Below, piece by piece: positions 9,013 to 20,799 of a DNA stretch of 40,000 nt. Below the pieces are notes generated by a model, which was not told the DNA's origin, searched no databases, and saw nothing but the letters and a program-made list of their open reading frames with translations. Both the position numbers and the translations under genes were made by a program. This stretch comes from Prorocentrum cordatum (taxonomy: Eukaryota > Sar > Dinophyceae > Prorocentrales > Prorocentraceae): assembly GCA_963575745.1 (NCBI GenBank), contig CAUYUJ010000736.1:90001-130000 (forward strand), in the 5' to 3' direction. Each line of letters starts with the position of its first letter. Within the stretch, counting starts at the first letter, position 1.

Positions 9013-12000
9013 ATGGGCCCCAAGGCCAAGGATGCCGTGAAGATGGCCAAGCCCAAGTCCGCGCCCAAGTCGGCGGAGGCGAAGAAGCAGGGGGCCAAGG
9101 AGAGGCGCGAGGCCAACCAGGAGCACGAGAATGCGACGCAGAGGCTCAGGACAGGGAGAGGAGGATGAATGAGGACAAGGGTAGGAGGAGGACGAGGACG
9201 ACGACGAGGAGGAATGAGGAAGGAGGAGGAAGAGGACTGAACCAAAACGAAAAAGGAAGAAGGGGAGAATGAATAGTACATTTCCGCCTCATCCCATTCC
9301 CATTCTAGTTCTCCCAGGGCCGCTCCCTTCCCCGTCCCCTGCCCCTCTCTTCTCCCTCCTCCTTCCCCCCCCCCAGTCTCTTCCTCGCTTCTTAAGGAGG
9401 TAACTTTTTTCCTTCCCCCCCTTTCTCGTGACCCCTTCTTCTTCCCCGCCCCGCCCCCCCCCCCACCCCCACCCCTCCCGGGACAGGATACGCCCTGTAA
9501 GCGCGTGGGCAAGTGTCGGTACAGGAAAGAGCTCCGACCGCGCAGGGCACACTGAAGAAAGAAGGAGCGGCTCAGCAAGTGGCGGCGGAGTGTTCTGGTG
9601 CAGCTCATTTCTTCTCAGTGCTTTGGCCTTCTTTCTTCGCCGCACATATTTATTTATCGGACCAGTGTTTACTAGCGCACTTTTTTTGCTCCCTTGTCTC
9701 ACCGTTCTTTCCTCACCTTTCAGGTCCTCTCCACAGTCGAGGTCCTAACCCTTGGGCGGCTCTTTGAGCGCTTTGGGCTCCACCCCCTGCGGAGGGCAAC
9801 AGGAAGGATAGGAGGAGGAAGGATAGGAGGGATAGGGGCGATTGAGGGGTAGGAGGGGGCATGAGGGGAGGTAGGGGGGATAGGAGGGCTAGGGGGATAC
9901 GGGGGGACAGTGAGATAGGAGGGGATGGGAGGAGGATAGGGGGATGGGATAGGAGTGGATGAGGGATAGGAGGGCATAGGAGAATAGGAGGGGATAGGAG
10001 TGGGGATACGATAGGAGGGATAGGGGCGCGCGTTTGAGGGGCAGGGGGGGGGGGGCGGGGGTGGGGGGAGGGTGGGGGGGGGGGGGGCGGGGGGGGGTTA
10101 GCGGTGGTAGGAGGGGGGGGGGGTGGGGGTGGGAGGGATAGGGGGGGGGATAGGGGAGGATAGGTCGGGATAGGGGGGACAGGGGGTGGGAGGGGATAAC
10201 TGGCGAGGGGGGGGGGGGGGGGGGGGGGGGGGGGTAGGAGGGGGGATAGGGGGATAGGAGGGTGTCGGAGGGTATAGGAGGGGATAGCGGAGATAGGTGG
10301 ATAGGAGGGGGTACGAGGGGATAGGAGGATAGGAGGGGATAGGGGGGATAAGGGGATATGGGGGATATGTGGATAGGTGGGATGGGAAGGGATAGGAGGA
10401 TAGGAGGGGATAGCGGGGATAGGAGGGGATAGCGGGGATAGAGGGATAGGAGGGGATAGGAGGGGTATATAGGGGGATAGGGGGGATCGATATTGAGGGA
10501 TACGAGGGGGGGAATAAGGGGATAAGGGGGGATATGAGGGACAGGAGGGATATGATGATGCCGATTGCGGCCTCTCCCATTTTCGCCAGGACATTTCCAA
10601 TGGGCGGAGTCCTACAAGAGGATGCGCGAGAAGCGCCTCGAGGGGAAAAACAAGTACGGCGTCTTCATGAGCGAGGACGCCCTGCTGACGGAGGCGGGCT
10701 GGGCGCCCGAGAATGCCAACACAGAGTTCGGCATCAGGACATCGTTTCCATTTCCCCTGCGGAGGAGGAGGGTGGAGGGAGGGAGGGAATATGTAGCATG
10801 TGGGAGCACGAAAGGGGTAGGGCATCGACAGGGAGACGGAGGGAGTATGAGGGAGGGGGTGTAGGAGGGAGCGGGAGGGAGTAGGGGGGAGTAGGAGACA
10901 GCAGGAGGGGGTAGGAGGGAGGAAATCTAGGAGGAGTAGGAGGGAATGGAAGGAGTACGAGGGAGCTGGAGGGAGCCCGAGGATATGACAGTCTTAGTCG
11001 CCGTCGTCGTCGCCGACTGCCATCAAGTGAAACGGCCACTCGAGGCAGAAGCTCAAGGTCCAGAACATCATCGAGGCCTGCGAGGCCGTCAAGGGGCACG
11101 TCTCCAAGGACTGGCAGAGCGGCGAGAAGACGTACAAGCGCGTCAAGAAGGGTGACTTGCTCGCGCAGGACGCTAGTTTAAGGAAGAGGAGGCTCATGAG
11201 GAGGATGAGGATGTTCGACACTAAGGGGGCAGAGAGGAGGAAGAGAGGAGGAAGAGAGGAGGACGAGAGGAGGAATAGAGGAGGACGAGAGGAGGAAGAG
11301 AGGAGGACGAGAGGAGGAAGAGAGGCGGAATAGAGGAGGAAGAGAGGAGGAAACGAGAAGGAAGAGATGAGGAAGAGAGGAGGATGAGGGCTGGATGAGA
11401 CTGCGACGGAGGAGGAGAAGGAGGAGGCGGAGGAACATTACATGACATAAGTACGCGCCCCCAGAGCAAAGAGAAAGAGATCGGGACGGTCTTCACCTCT
11501 GCGAAGGCGGCGATCGAGGATATCGAGGCAGCCCGCAAGGTGCCTGGCTTCTGGCGCCTGATCCTTCTCATCCTCCTCGTCATCATATTCCTCCTCGCCG
11601 TCATCATCCTTATCCTCCTCATCATCATGGCCATCCTTATCATACTCCGCATTGTCGTCTTCTGCATCGTACTCATCCTCATCCTCCTCATCCTACTCGT
11701 CATCGTGATCATCTTCCCCATCCTGATCCTTATCCTCCGCCCCCTCCTTCTCATATTCCTCCTGCTGTTGCTGATCCCCCCCCCCTCCTCCTGCAGTCCT
11801 CGCCCGCGCCCCCATGAAATGCATATGTGCATCCAGCCAGGCAGCCAAGCTGAAGGAGGCGGCGACGAGTTCCTCGGGGTCCAGCAGCGACGACGACTCC
11901 TACAGCGAGGCCCAGCGTTTCCAATGCCGTCGTATCTAGGAGGAGGAGGAGGAGCAGGAGGGGAAACGTGCCCCCAGGCATTCGCGCGTGCAACGCGGCC

Positions 12001-13485
12001 CTGGAATAGGACGAGGGAGGAGGAGGAAGAGAAGATCTTCGAGGAAGAGGATGAGGAAGAGGAGGAAGAGAGGAGGACGAGAGGAGGAAGAGATGAGGAA
12101 GAGAGGAGGAAGACAGGAGGAAGAGCTCGAGGAGGAAGAGAGGAGGAAGAGAGGATGAGAGAAGGGGGAGAAGGCAGAGGAAGACGAAGGAATAGGAAGA
12201 TGAGGAGGAGAAGGAGGAGAAGGAACAGGAAGATGACATTGCAAACTACACGTAAGATCTCCAATTCCGACGAGGGCTCGGACCACAAGACGCACAAGTC
12301 GGCGAAGCAGTCTGGCGGGTGCAGCGCTGGGTCGAGGAATGTCGACGCAGCGCTGCACGGCGAGATCGCCACGCTCCTGGGGAAGAACACGACTGTCTTG
12401 ACGGCCCTGGAGGGTTTGCAGGTGACGGTTTTCGGGAGTGTTCCTCCCTCGGCTGCGGAATGGAGCGGGGGCGGGTGGGGGCGGGTGGGAAGGTTACGGG
12501 GGAAGGAGGAGAAGGGTTGGGAAGGTTACGGGGGAGGAGAACACCCGCCTTGCCCCCTCAACAGTCTCGAGAGGGGGGGGGGGGATCCTGATCGAGGACG
12601 GGAGGAACTCTAGGATATCAGTGTCTCCTCTCCCTCCTCTTCCTCCCCCTCCTCCTCCCGATGTGGTTGGAACCTTTTCCTCTGGCCCCTCCTCTCCGCC
12701 TCTTTCTCCTTCTCTTCCTCGTGCTCCTGCTCCTGCCCCCCCTCCCCCTCCTCCTCATCCTTCGCAGGCGAAGGGTTACGAGTGGTTGAAGCCCTTCGAG
12801 AAGGAGCTGACCTCGGCAGTGTTCGACCCCACCGAGAGCCAGGTCGCGTTGAAAGGCATTCTTCCAGGGAGCGTCCGACTCCCAGCTCGAGAGGGAAGGG
12901 TCGACATGATCGGACACAGGAGGAGGAGGAGAAGCAGGATAAGCAGGACAGGAGGATAATGAGAGGGTAGGAGGAGGAGATAGGAGGAGGAGGGGAGATG
13001 AGGAGGGGGGAGGGGGAGCAGGGGGAGGATAATAATAACGATGGGGAGGCATGCAAAGCATGGCTCTGAGGTCCGAGGAGAACGCGGAGGACATCGCCAG
13101 CAGTGCCAAGGACGCGATCGAGGAGGCGCCTCGTCCCGATGATTGAAGGATGCATGTAATGAATGAGGAAGGGAGGACATGGGGACGGGAGGATAGGAGG
13201 TGTTAGAGGCAAAGGGGTGGCTGGAGAGTTGGGAGCAGGATATAGGGGGATAGGGGCAGGAAGGCCGAGGAAGGGCATATAATTCAATATATAGATGAAG
13301 AGGGTAGTGAAAAGCGGGAGGGAATAAGCTGGAGGAGTAGAGGGTTTGGCAACATGAGGAAATGAGGGATAGATGGAGGGGGAGCGGCGCTGCCCGCCGC
13401 CCAGGGGGAGCGCGCGCGGTCCAACATCAGGCCCATCATGGACCAGATGGAGGCCGCCATGAAAAACATCAAGAAGTCGGCGTAG
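9013..13485 (+). CDS. Unrecognised Lys/Glu-rich helical protein, about 12 exons with GT/GC/GA donors
   Basis: Proposed exons: 9013-about 9149, 9487-9496, 9724-9802, 10590-10737, 11045-11168, 11465-11539, 11841-11916, 11978-12003, 12257-12421, 12768-12919, 13071-13125, 13405-13485 (TAG). From 9724 on they sum to 981 nt, and every junction keeps one open frame. Donors read as GT at four to five sites, GA at five, GC at one; most acceptors are AG|G. Exon 1 starts MGPKAKDAVKMAKPKSAPKS, very basic, behind a TATACAG that could accept the spliced leader. Later pieces include GRLFERFGLHPLRRATG, WAESYKRMREKRLEGKNKYG, KLKVQNIIEACEAVKGHV, a Ser/Asp-rich linker SSSGSSSDDDSYSEAQ, YEWLKPFEKELTSAVFDP, and the C-terminus SNIRPIMDQMEAAMKNIKKS. 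The protein is mostly helical, with no membrane segment or catalytic motif I recognise. The ends of exon 1, the 10-nt exon and the 26-nt exon are least certain; exon 1 could also end at 9120 and join 9724 directly. Confidence 0.65.
9803..10589 (+). repeat. Intron filled with GGATAGGAGG minisatellite
   Basis: Nearly the whole 787-bp intron consists of GGATAGGAGGGG units and G runs (longest G runs at 10040-10095 and 10205-10235). It ends in a clean pyrimidine tract and GCCAG. Both junctions carry CAG|GA, a short direct repeat at the splice sites. The plus strand is so purine-rich that minus-strand frames of several hundred codons of Pro/Ser/Tyr stay open; they are shadows. Confidence 0.7.
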
Positions 13486-13548
13486 GGAGCTGGGGCTCTC
13501 GACTGGACTGTAGGGCTGGGGATCCTCGAGGTCGCTCCTGCCCCAGGC

Positions 13549-13795
13549 CCTCGAGGGGCTAAAGTACTCGCCCCGTCGGCCCTCGAGGGGCTAAAGTACT
13601 CGCCCCGTCGGCCCTGTCGTTGTCGTCGCCCTCGGCCCTCGGAGGGCTAAAGTACTCGCCCCGTCGGCCCTCGAGGGGCTAAAGTACTCGCCCTCGTCGT
13701 CGTCGTCGCCCTCGGCCCTCGGAGGGCTAAAGTGCTCGCTCCGTCGGCCCTCGAGGGGCTAAAGTACTCGCCCTCGTCGTCGTCGTCGCCCTCCC
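13549..13795 (+). repeat. Tandem repeat of about 32 bp with CCCTCGAGGG palindrome
   Basis: Six copies of a unit built on CTCGAGGGGCTAAAGTACTC, spaced 32-33 bp, or longer where GTCGTC spacers are inserted. Each unit contains the palindrome CCCTCGAGGG or the variant CCCTCGGAGGG. It lies just behind the stop of the 12-exon gene, so it may be in that gene's 3' flank. No frame is convincing. Confidence 0.75.
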
Positions 13796-13799
13796 CCTC

Positions 13800-14676
13800 C
13801 TCCTCGTTCCCAGCATGCTGAGGAGGACAGGGGGATGAGGAGGAGGAAGATGAGGACAGGATGGGCCTCATCCGGTGAGGAGCACCACGATCAGGTTGTG
13901 AGTGGAGTGGTTTTCTTGCATCAGCAGCGCCTGCGATTCGCGAGTGGGCGGTGCCTTGCGACAAGGACGTGCTATTGAGCGCACGTGGGGGAGCGCTCGC
14001 GCGGTGAAACAGCGAGCTTTGCCCGCGTTGGCTCTGGACCCCCCCTCGGCAGGGGGTTCGAGGAAAACCGGTTGGCACCAGAATTCCCCTTTGACGGGGG
14101 GCTGATCCAGGGAGTTCCTGAGGGGGGGAGGGAGGGAGAGGGAGGAGAAGGAGGAGGAGAAGAAGGCAAGACGATATCGAGAGGATTCGGCTTACATGGG
14201 TCATAGATTCGGGCTGCCGTTGGATACGAGGATAAGGAGAGGGGGGATGAGGCTAAGGATAGCGAGGACGAGGAGGTAGAGGATAGAGATAATGATAGCG
14301 ATGATGAAGATAAAAATAAGGATAGCGAGGATGAGGATAAGCCTAAGGATTCGGATGAGCATAATGCTAGCAAGGATCAGGATCAGGATGGACCAGCGCG
14401 ATGATAGCGAAGATCCGTTCATTTGTTCGGCCCCTTGTGCATCCGCGCACGGCAGGCATTGCGGTCGTGCATGTGAGGACGGGGAGGGGGACATGTTGAG
14501 GGATGAAAAAGCGGCCCTACCCTGGGTTACGAGTGCGTGGTCTGCAAACCTCCTGGGAAGCCCCAGGGCCGAGAGCCGCCAGGGCGCGGCGCATCACACA
14601 GGATTTACCCCGTCAGCCCACGGGAGTTTCAGCGCACAACGCCTCGTAAACCAGGATAGGGACGTTTTTTCTGGCC
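13800..14676. other. Spacer with GATAAG-rich acidic frame and possible short exons
   Basis: 13860-14120 is complex; a frame near 13915-14045 reads ISSACDSRVGGALRQG and could be an exon, but nothing supports its borders. 14207-14404 is an open frame of Asp/Glu/Lys/Ser codons (GYEDKERGDEAKDSEDEE and similar). Its low GC at third positions and hexamer-like build suggest a degenerate GAT/GAG repeat more than a gene. 14500-14660 has a frame with GYECVVCKPPGKPQG, possibly an N-terminal exon of the next gene, because a CxxC is expected near the start of that family. Confidence 0.3.
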
Positions 14677-16610
14677 TTGAACATGGGCAGGAACGGGGTA
14701 CGTAGCACGATTTCTGTCAAGATGGGTATCGTTTCCCCGCTGACCGCGCTGCACCTCGGACTCGTCATTGCCATGTCGGGAAGAGCGGAGGCAGCGAGAA
14801 TCGTGGCAGGAGGCGGCTCTCGCCCCGAAGGGGTTGAGTCAGGCCCGCTGCCCCTAAGGGGCGGCCCAGGAGTCGAGTCAGGAGGCTTCGGAGGAGATGG
14901 CGGGGATGGGGGCGCTGGTCTTCGGAAGTACTTGGTGGGCAGGTACAGGGCGGGATCCCTTTCGGCCGTGGACGTGACAACGATATCCTTTCACTCGTTT
15001 CGGGCTGGGGCCGCTGGGATCGGAGATCTCGCGCTGGGCCCTGGTCAGAGCGCGCGCGCGTCGGAGCATGTGAGACGCGCGCTGGGCCTAGAGACGGCAC
15101 ACAAAGAGTTCTACCACGTTCAGATGCCTTGTTGGGACAAAGCCACCGACAGCAGAGAATATATTACTTTCCCGTTTTATCTGCCGCACGATATTTTCGC
15201 GAACTCGCGGCATGAGAACCCAGCAGCATGGGGCCCACTGAACTACGACGCCGACGTGCTGCCCCTGAACTTCGAGAGTCACGAGGTGGTGAAAGAGGCC
15301 CCCACGAGAACCACACCCTTGGGTCACTTCTCCGATGGCGTTCCGTGGACGAAGAGGGACAGCTCCTTTTGCTACTATATGAGCAGTGGTCTCTCCAGGA
15401 AGAGGCACCTCATATGCGCGATTCGGAAGCAGGACGTCTGCAGATGCGGGTGCAAAGGAAATTGCAGTTTTGGCCTCATCCAGCGGGTGCTCCGCTGCAG
15501 CTACAATGCTTTAGCAGAGGGCACATATCCAGCATTCGACCACGACGGGAAGCCCCTGCCTGAGAGTAGATCCCTGAAGCGCGGATTCCCCCTCGCAGAG
15601 GGGTGGCGGGGGGCCCTCTGCGAAATCGGAGCGGGCCTCTTAGAGGTCACGGGAGCTTATGGATTCCCAACGTGGCAGAACCCAAGGAACCCTTGCTTCT
15701 CGTGCACCTGTCCAAAGGCAAGCCTGTTTGAATTTCCAGCAACGATGGATGATCTATGGGCCTCGCGGGACAATCTCAGGTACCAGCACATGGTAGACAA
15801 TTCCCTTCGCACGGTTGCTGTCCCAGACGACGCAGCTCTCAGGCGCCTGGCCGCCTCTCTGCAGATGGACAACAAAGCTGGGGGATTAACTGTGTTCGGG
15901 CGGCGTAATGCCGAGTTCGCCCTGCCCGTCGGATATCGTCCCATCGAAAACGAGCACTGCACTGACATTCACGAACTTCGGTCGGTGGAGACGCCAGCAC
16001 AATTGCAGTTCTTCAATGCGTCCAACAGCCAGGGCCTTGATCAGATCTGCTCCCTCTTTCAAGTCAAAGGAGTCGGGGTGGATACCATCATGCTCGACGG
16101 GATGCACATCCTCGACCTGGGCGTGGCACAGTACGTCATCGCAGCAGTGTTCCACAGACTGGCCACGACGAATTTCTGCGGGAGTAGAAAGGGCAGGAAG
16201 GCGCAGCGGGACCATGACAACATCCTTCACCTCCGCCGAAGAATTCGGGCGTTCTACATTGCCACGGGCGCGCTCAGGAAAAGGGGGGCCAAGTCCGTGA
16301 TAGGGGGGGCTGACTCTGAAGATGTTCATGCCGCCCCAGGAAGGCGGGATTCCGCGCCTCAAGGCGAAAGCCGCCGAGTCGCGGCACCTCGTGCCACTTC
16401 TTCCTCAGCTCTGCCGCGAAGGCGCTGGGTTTCTAGGTCCGCGCAGAGCGGCGCTGATGCAGGCCTGCACGCACCTGGCCACCGTGCACAATTGCCAGGG
16501 CCCAAAAGCCGCGCGCAATATGAGCGCGTCCAGTGTGCACACCTTCCAGACACGAGCTCGGAACTTGCACTGTGGCCCATGGCACTTGGATCTTGCTGGT
16601 GGCCCGTCCC

Positions 16611-16795
16611 TCGTATGCCCCGTTATTGCTGGATTCGTCTCGGTCCCTCGTATGCCTCGTTCTTGCTGGATTCGGCTCGGTCCTTCGTATGCCACGTTCT
16701 TGCTGGATTCGGCTCGGTCCTTCGTATGCCACGTTCTTGCTGGATTCGGTTCGGTCCTTCGTATGCCACGTCCTTGCTGGATTCGGTTCGGTCTC
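16611..16795 (+). repeat. 37-bp intronic minisatellite, five copies
   Basis: The unit around TCGTATGCCACGTTCTTGCT recurs exactly every 37 bp at 16611, 16648, 16685, 16722 and 16759. Since 37 is not a multiple of 3 and a good acceptor follows at 16861, the array is best read as intron sequence within the transposase-like gene. Confidence 0.85.
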
Positions 16796-17022
16796 GGTTC
16801 GAGTCGGCTTGGGTTTCGTTAGCGCGGCTGGGCGTGAGTGCGCGTTCCTTTCTCGTTGCAGACGGCCAGCCTCGCGTTCTTGCGGGCATGGAAGGAGTAC
16901 AGAGGCCACTGCGTCTTTAAGTTCCACGTGATGGTTCACCTCGCAAAGCAGGTTGCCGAGAAGGGAAATCCAACGTGGCACTGGACGTACCCCGATGAGG
17001 CAGAGAATCGGAACATGCAGCG

Positions 17023-17163
17023 GGTCGCGAAATCCCTTCACGGCGGTCCTACTTTTTATGACGGATGCTCGAGAAGGTCCACCCTCCTGGGGGGGGGCCT
17101 ATCGACATCCCGCCATAAAAATGAGAACCGCCGTGCAAAGGGAAGGGTCTTCGCGACGCCCTG
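17023..17163. repeat. Imperfect inverted repeat covering the gene's 3' end
   Basis: The left arm (about 17023-17066) is the coding end with CACGGCGGTCC and TTTTTATGACGG. The right arm (about 17109-17163) is its near reverse complement, with CCGCCATAAAAATGAG and AACCGCCGTGCAAAGG, ending in TCTTCGCGACGCCC opposite GGTCGCGAAATCCC. The loop is about 42 bp with a G run. The transcript could form a long hairpin. Confidence 0.75.
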
Positions 17164-17167
17164 GTGA

Positions 17168-18610
<1,443 letters not shown>

Positions 18611-18613
18611 GGA

Positions 18614-18814
18614 CGCCCGAAATGGGCACCGAAAGAATGGGTGCACTGCCCAACAGCAGTTCCTGTTCATTTTGAACAGGCCTCGCTGTCCACGCCGCCG
18701 CGGCCTGTGTCCATTCGAGACAGGAGGCCGCCTGCCCAACGGCGGCCGCTGTTGGTTTGGGAGAACATTTGTTGTTGGGCATCGTACCCATTTTTTCGGT
18801 ACCCATGTCGGGCG
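18614..18814. mobile_element. 201-bp foldback element (MITE-like), copy 1
   Basis: The left terminus CGCCCGAAATGGGCACCGAA and the right terminus read on the other strand, CGCCCGACATGGGTACCGAA, match over about 46 bp (down to TGCCCAACAGCAG and TGCCCAACAACAA). The interior includes TGCCCAACGGCGGCCGCTG. A second copy of nearly the same length lies at 32426-32627. There is no coding capacity. A target-site duplication is not obvious. Confidence 0.75.
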
Positions 18815-18829
18815 TCGGGTCCAAAGTAG

Positions 18830-19173
18830 TGGCCCACCGCTCGCTGCCGATTGCCTGGACTTGGCTGTTATTGCTCTCCCCCGCCCCCCCCCCTTGGATT
18901 TTTCGAAGCAGCATCGCCCGAGTTCAGGGAGCCGCCCTCCGTGATCGGTCGTGGCCGCATCGAGCACGCATGATCCCCTTCTCCTTTCCCACCCCCACCC
19001 TTTGCCCACGGCATGTGGACGTGCCTGCGGCATGTGGACGCGCCTGTGGAGACGCGGTGCGCCGCTCGTTTCCGCCGCGCGCATTGGAAACAGAGGCGGG
19101 TAGAGGCGGGTGGGTGCGTGGCTGAAGTGAACATTTGCGGTGATGAATATGTTTGTTGCGTTGTTGATGTTGA

Positions 19174-19205
<32 letters not shown>

Positions 19206-19640
19206 CTGCTGTTTGCTGTTGTAGTCGGCCCTCCCCGCGACCCACCTGCGACCCACCCCGCGGCCCATCCACATCCACGCTTTCTATCACAATTTCCTCC
19301 CCTCCCCCTTGAATTAGCACGTGGAGCTGGCCGCTGCATTAATGCAGAAGGGCCGCCCACGCTGCGCTGGCACTGCTCGGAGCGAGCTGCAGGCCCGCAG
19401 GCCGCCTCTCTCCCTCCTTGCCCACGCTTCGATTGGAACCACCCACCTCCCCCCTCGATCCGGTTCGATCCGCCCACCCTCCCAACCCATCCTCCCACCT
19501 CGTCATCCCGAGGAAGTGCGCTCGTGCAGCGACAAGTACCCGAGGACTCAGTACGAGATTACGACCATATGCATCGGAAAGAATCCTCATCCTCCTCCAC
19601 CTCCTCCTCGCGGCCGCTGTCGTGAAATCGGCCGACCCTC
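18830..19640. other. Complex GC-rich stretch with GTT/GAT microsatellite
   Basis: This holds a direct repeat GGCATGTGGACG (about 19011-19045), a TTGATG/TTG trinucleotide run (19155-19215), a 14-bp perfect palindrome CTGCATTAATGCAG (19335-19348) and a possible short exon at 19510-19580 (frame EEVRSCSDKYPRTQYEITTI). I could not find partners for that exon and do not call a gene. Confidence 0.4.
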
Positions 19641-19646
19641 CAGATG

Positions 19647-19770
19647 CCCAGACCTCCAGGCGTCGTGAACAAATCACAACGTGAGGTTTTTCGCTATGTT
19701 CGGCCTTTGGGAGCGACAGACCTCTGGGGGTCGACGTTGTGAAAAAAATCACGACGTCGGGGGTCTGGGG
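19647..19770. mobile_element. 124-bp foldback element with GTCGTGA-type termini
   Basis: The termini CCCAGACCTCCAGGCGTCGTGA (first 20: CCCAGACCTCCAGGCGTCGT) and, on the other strand, CCCAGACCCCCGACGTCGTG are inverted copies. Each continues into a nested palindrome of the form GTCGTGA-A-rich-TCACAAC. The interior has GGCCTTTGGGAGC. Related sequence is at 32113-32172 (same GGCCTTTGGG), a one-sided terminus at 17908-17934, and a diverged palindrome at 20429-20480. Confidence 0.65.
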
Positions 19771-20500
19771 GATCCCAGGATGTCGCCAAAGATGCAGCGC
19801 CACGTGATGCGCACAGATGAGCGCCACTGACATTTGTGACCATCAGCGTTTTGGAAATAACGCCCATCCCCTCCACCTCTTCCTCACTCGGGATCTCTAC
19901 CTCTCTCCGATCGACTCAGACCACCCAGTTGGTCGGCCGCATCATCGTGCGGCGTGGTTCATAACCGTCGCTTGCGCTAGCTCGGAAACGGCGACCGTCC
20001 GCGCACCGCCGCGCAGTGCTCGCCCTGGCCCCGACCCAGGATCCGGGACCAAAAAAGCCCCCCCCCCCCCCCTCGAGTTGCACCACGCAGTGCCATCTCC
20101 GTGCACGCATGCCTGCGCATGATGTATGTATGTTTGTGTGTATATATATATAGCGTTGAGAGGTGCATGTTTCTTCCTCTCATCTCTCTCGCCCTTTTGA
20201 TCTTTGAGTAGGGCTCGCTCGCCTCGCGCATCAGCGGCGGCGGCAAAGGCGCTGAATGGCCTGCGCGCCATTATGCACTACGTACGCGCGTCACACGCAT
20301 GCGGATGAAAAGTGCGGGCCATATATATATATATATATATATGTGCGTGTACACATATATAAATATATACACAACTGTGTATATGTGTCGACATGTCTTG
20401 AGTTTTTCTCAATGTCTTGATTTTTTTTGCGACGTGTGATTTTTTTTCATGACGCAAGCGGCCGCCATGAAAAAATCATGACTCCAAGGGGTCTGGGGAC
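19771..20500. repeat. AT-dinucleotide repeats and GTCGTGA-like palindrome
   Basis: TA/TATG repeats occur at 20125-20150 and 20318-20380. At 20429-20480, GTGATTTTTTTTCATGACG and CCATGAAAAAATCATGAC face each other around a GCGGCCGC core. Between 19800 and 20290 the sequence is complex but has no frame I would defend. Confidence 0.5.
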
Positions 20501-20799
20501 GGGGGTGGGGTCAGAGCGGCGGCCGTGCCCCTCCTCCGGGGTGCCGCGAGGAAGGGCGCGGCTGTCCGGGCCCGCGGCTCCCGCTGGGGGACCAGCGGTG
20601 GCCCGCCAGCCCGCTCCTGCCGGGCGGCGGAGAGCGCACCCTGACGCGTGGGCCTTGTCCGCGGGCGAGCTGCGCACCGCGGGGCGCCGGCGCCCCCAGA
20701 CCGGCCCCTGCCCGTCGCGCTGCGCGGGGAGGCGGATCCGGGCAGAGACGCCGGTGCTCTCGCCGCACGACCTGAAGCAGGCAGGCGTCTGGGGGGCGC

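Larger units (their letters stand above)
14677..17167 (+). mobile_element. Transposase-like gene of a repetitive dinoflagellate family (frameshifted, 1 intron)
   Basis: An open frame from 14677 to about 16310 carries hallmarks of a large uncharacterised dinoflagellate family, matched from memory: LSAVDV near the N-terminus, SDGVPWTKRDSSFCYYM, KRHLICAIRK, the Cys cluster CRCGCKGNC, YGFPTWQNPRNPCFSC, and MLDGMHILDLGV at 16090-16125. The D-x-M-H-x-L-x-L-G-V motif recalls DDE-type transposases of the tnp2/CACTA/Plavaka kind; that link is inference. In the 7-G run 16303-16309 the frame breaks; dropping one G continues as LTLKMFMPPQEGGIPRLKAK to about 16580. An intron holding a 37-bp minisatellite follows, then a phase-0 exon from 16862 behind TTGCAG (FKFHVMVHLAKQVAEKGNP, TWHWTYPDEAENRNMQR) to a stop at 17165. 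The first 80 codons look unlike the family, and the true start may lie elsewhere. It may be a live copy with a sequencing error or a recent pseudogene. Confidence 0.6.

Noticed and set aside
14201-14494. Hydrophobic minus-strand frame of 97 codons resembling a membrane protein
   Set aside because: Ile/Leu runs are the reverse reading of GAT/GAG/AAG repeats; no start context or partner exons.
14719-14800. Signal-peptide-like start of the transposase-like ORF
   Set aside because: The hydrophobic run is short, the family is not secreted as far as I know, and the first 80 codons do not look like the family; probably upstream non-coding sequence in frame.
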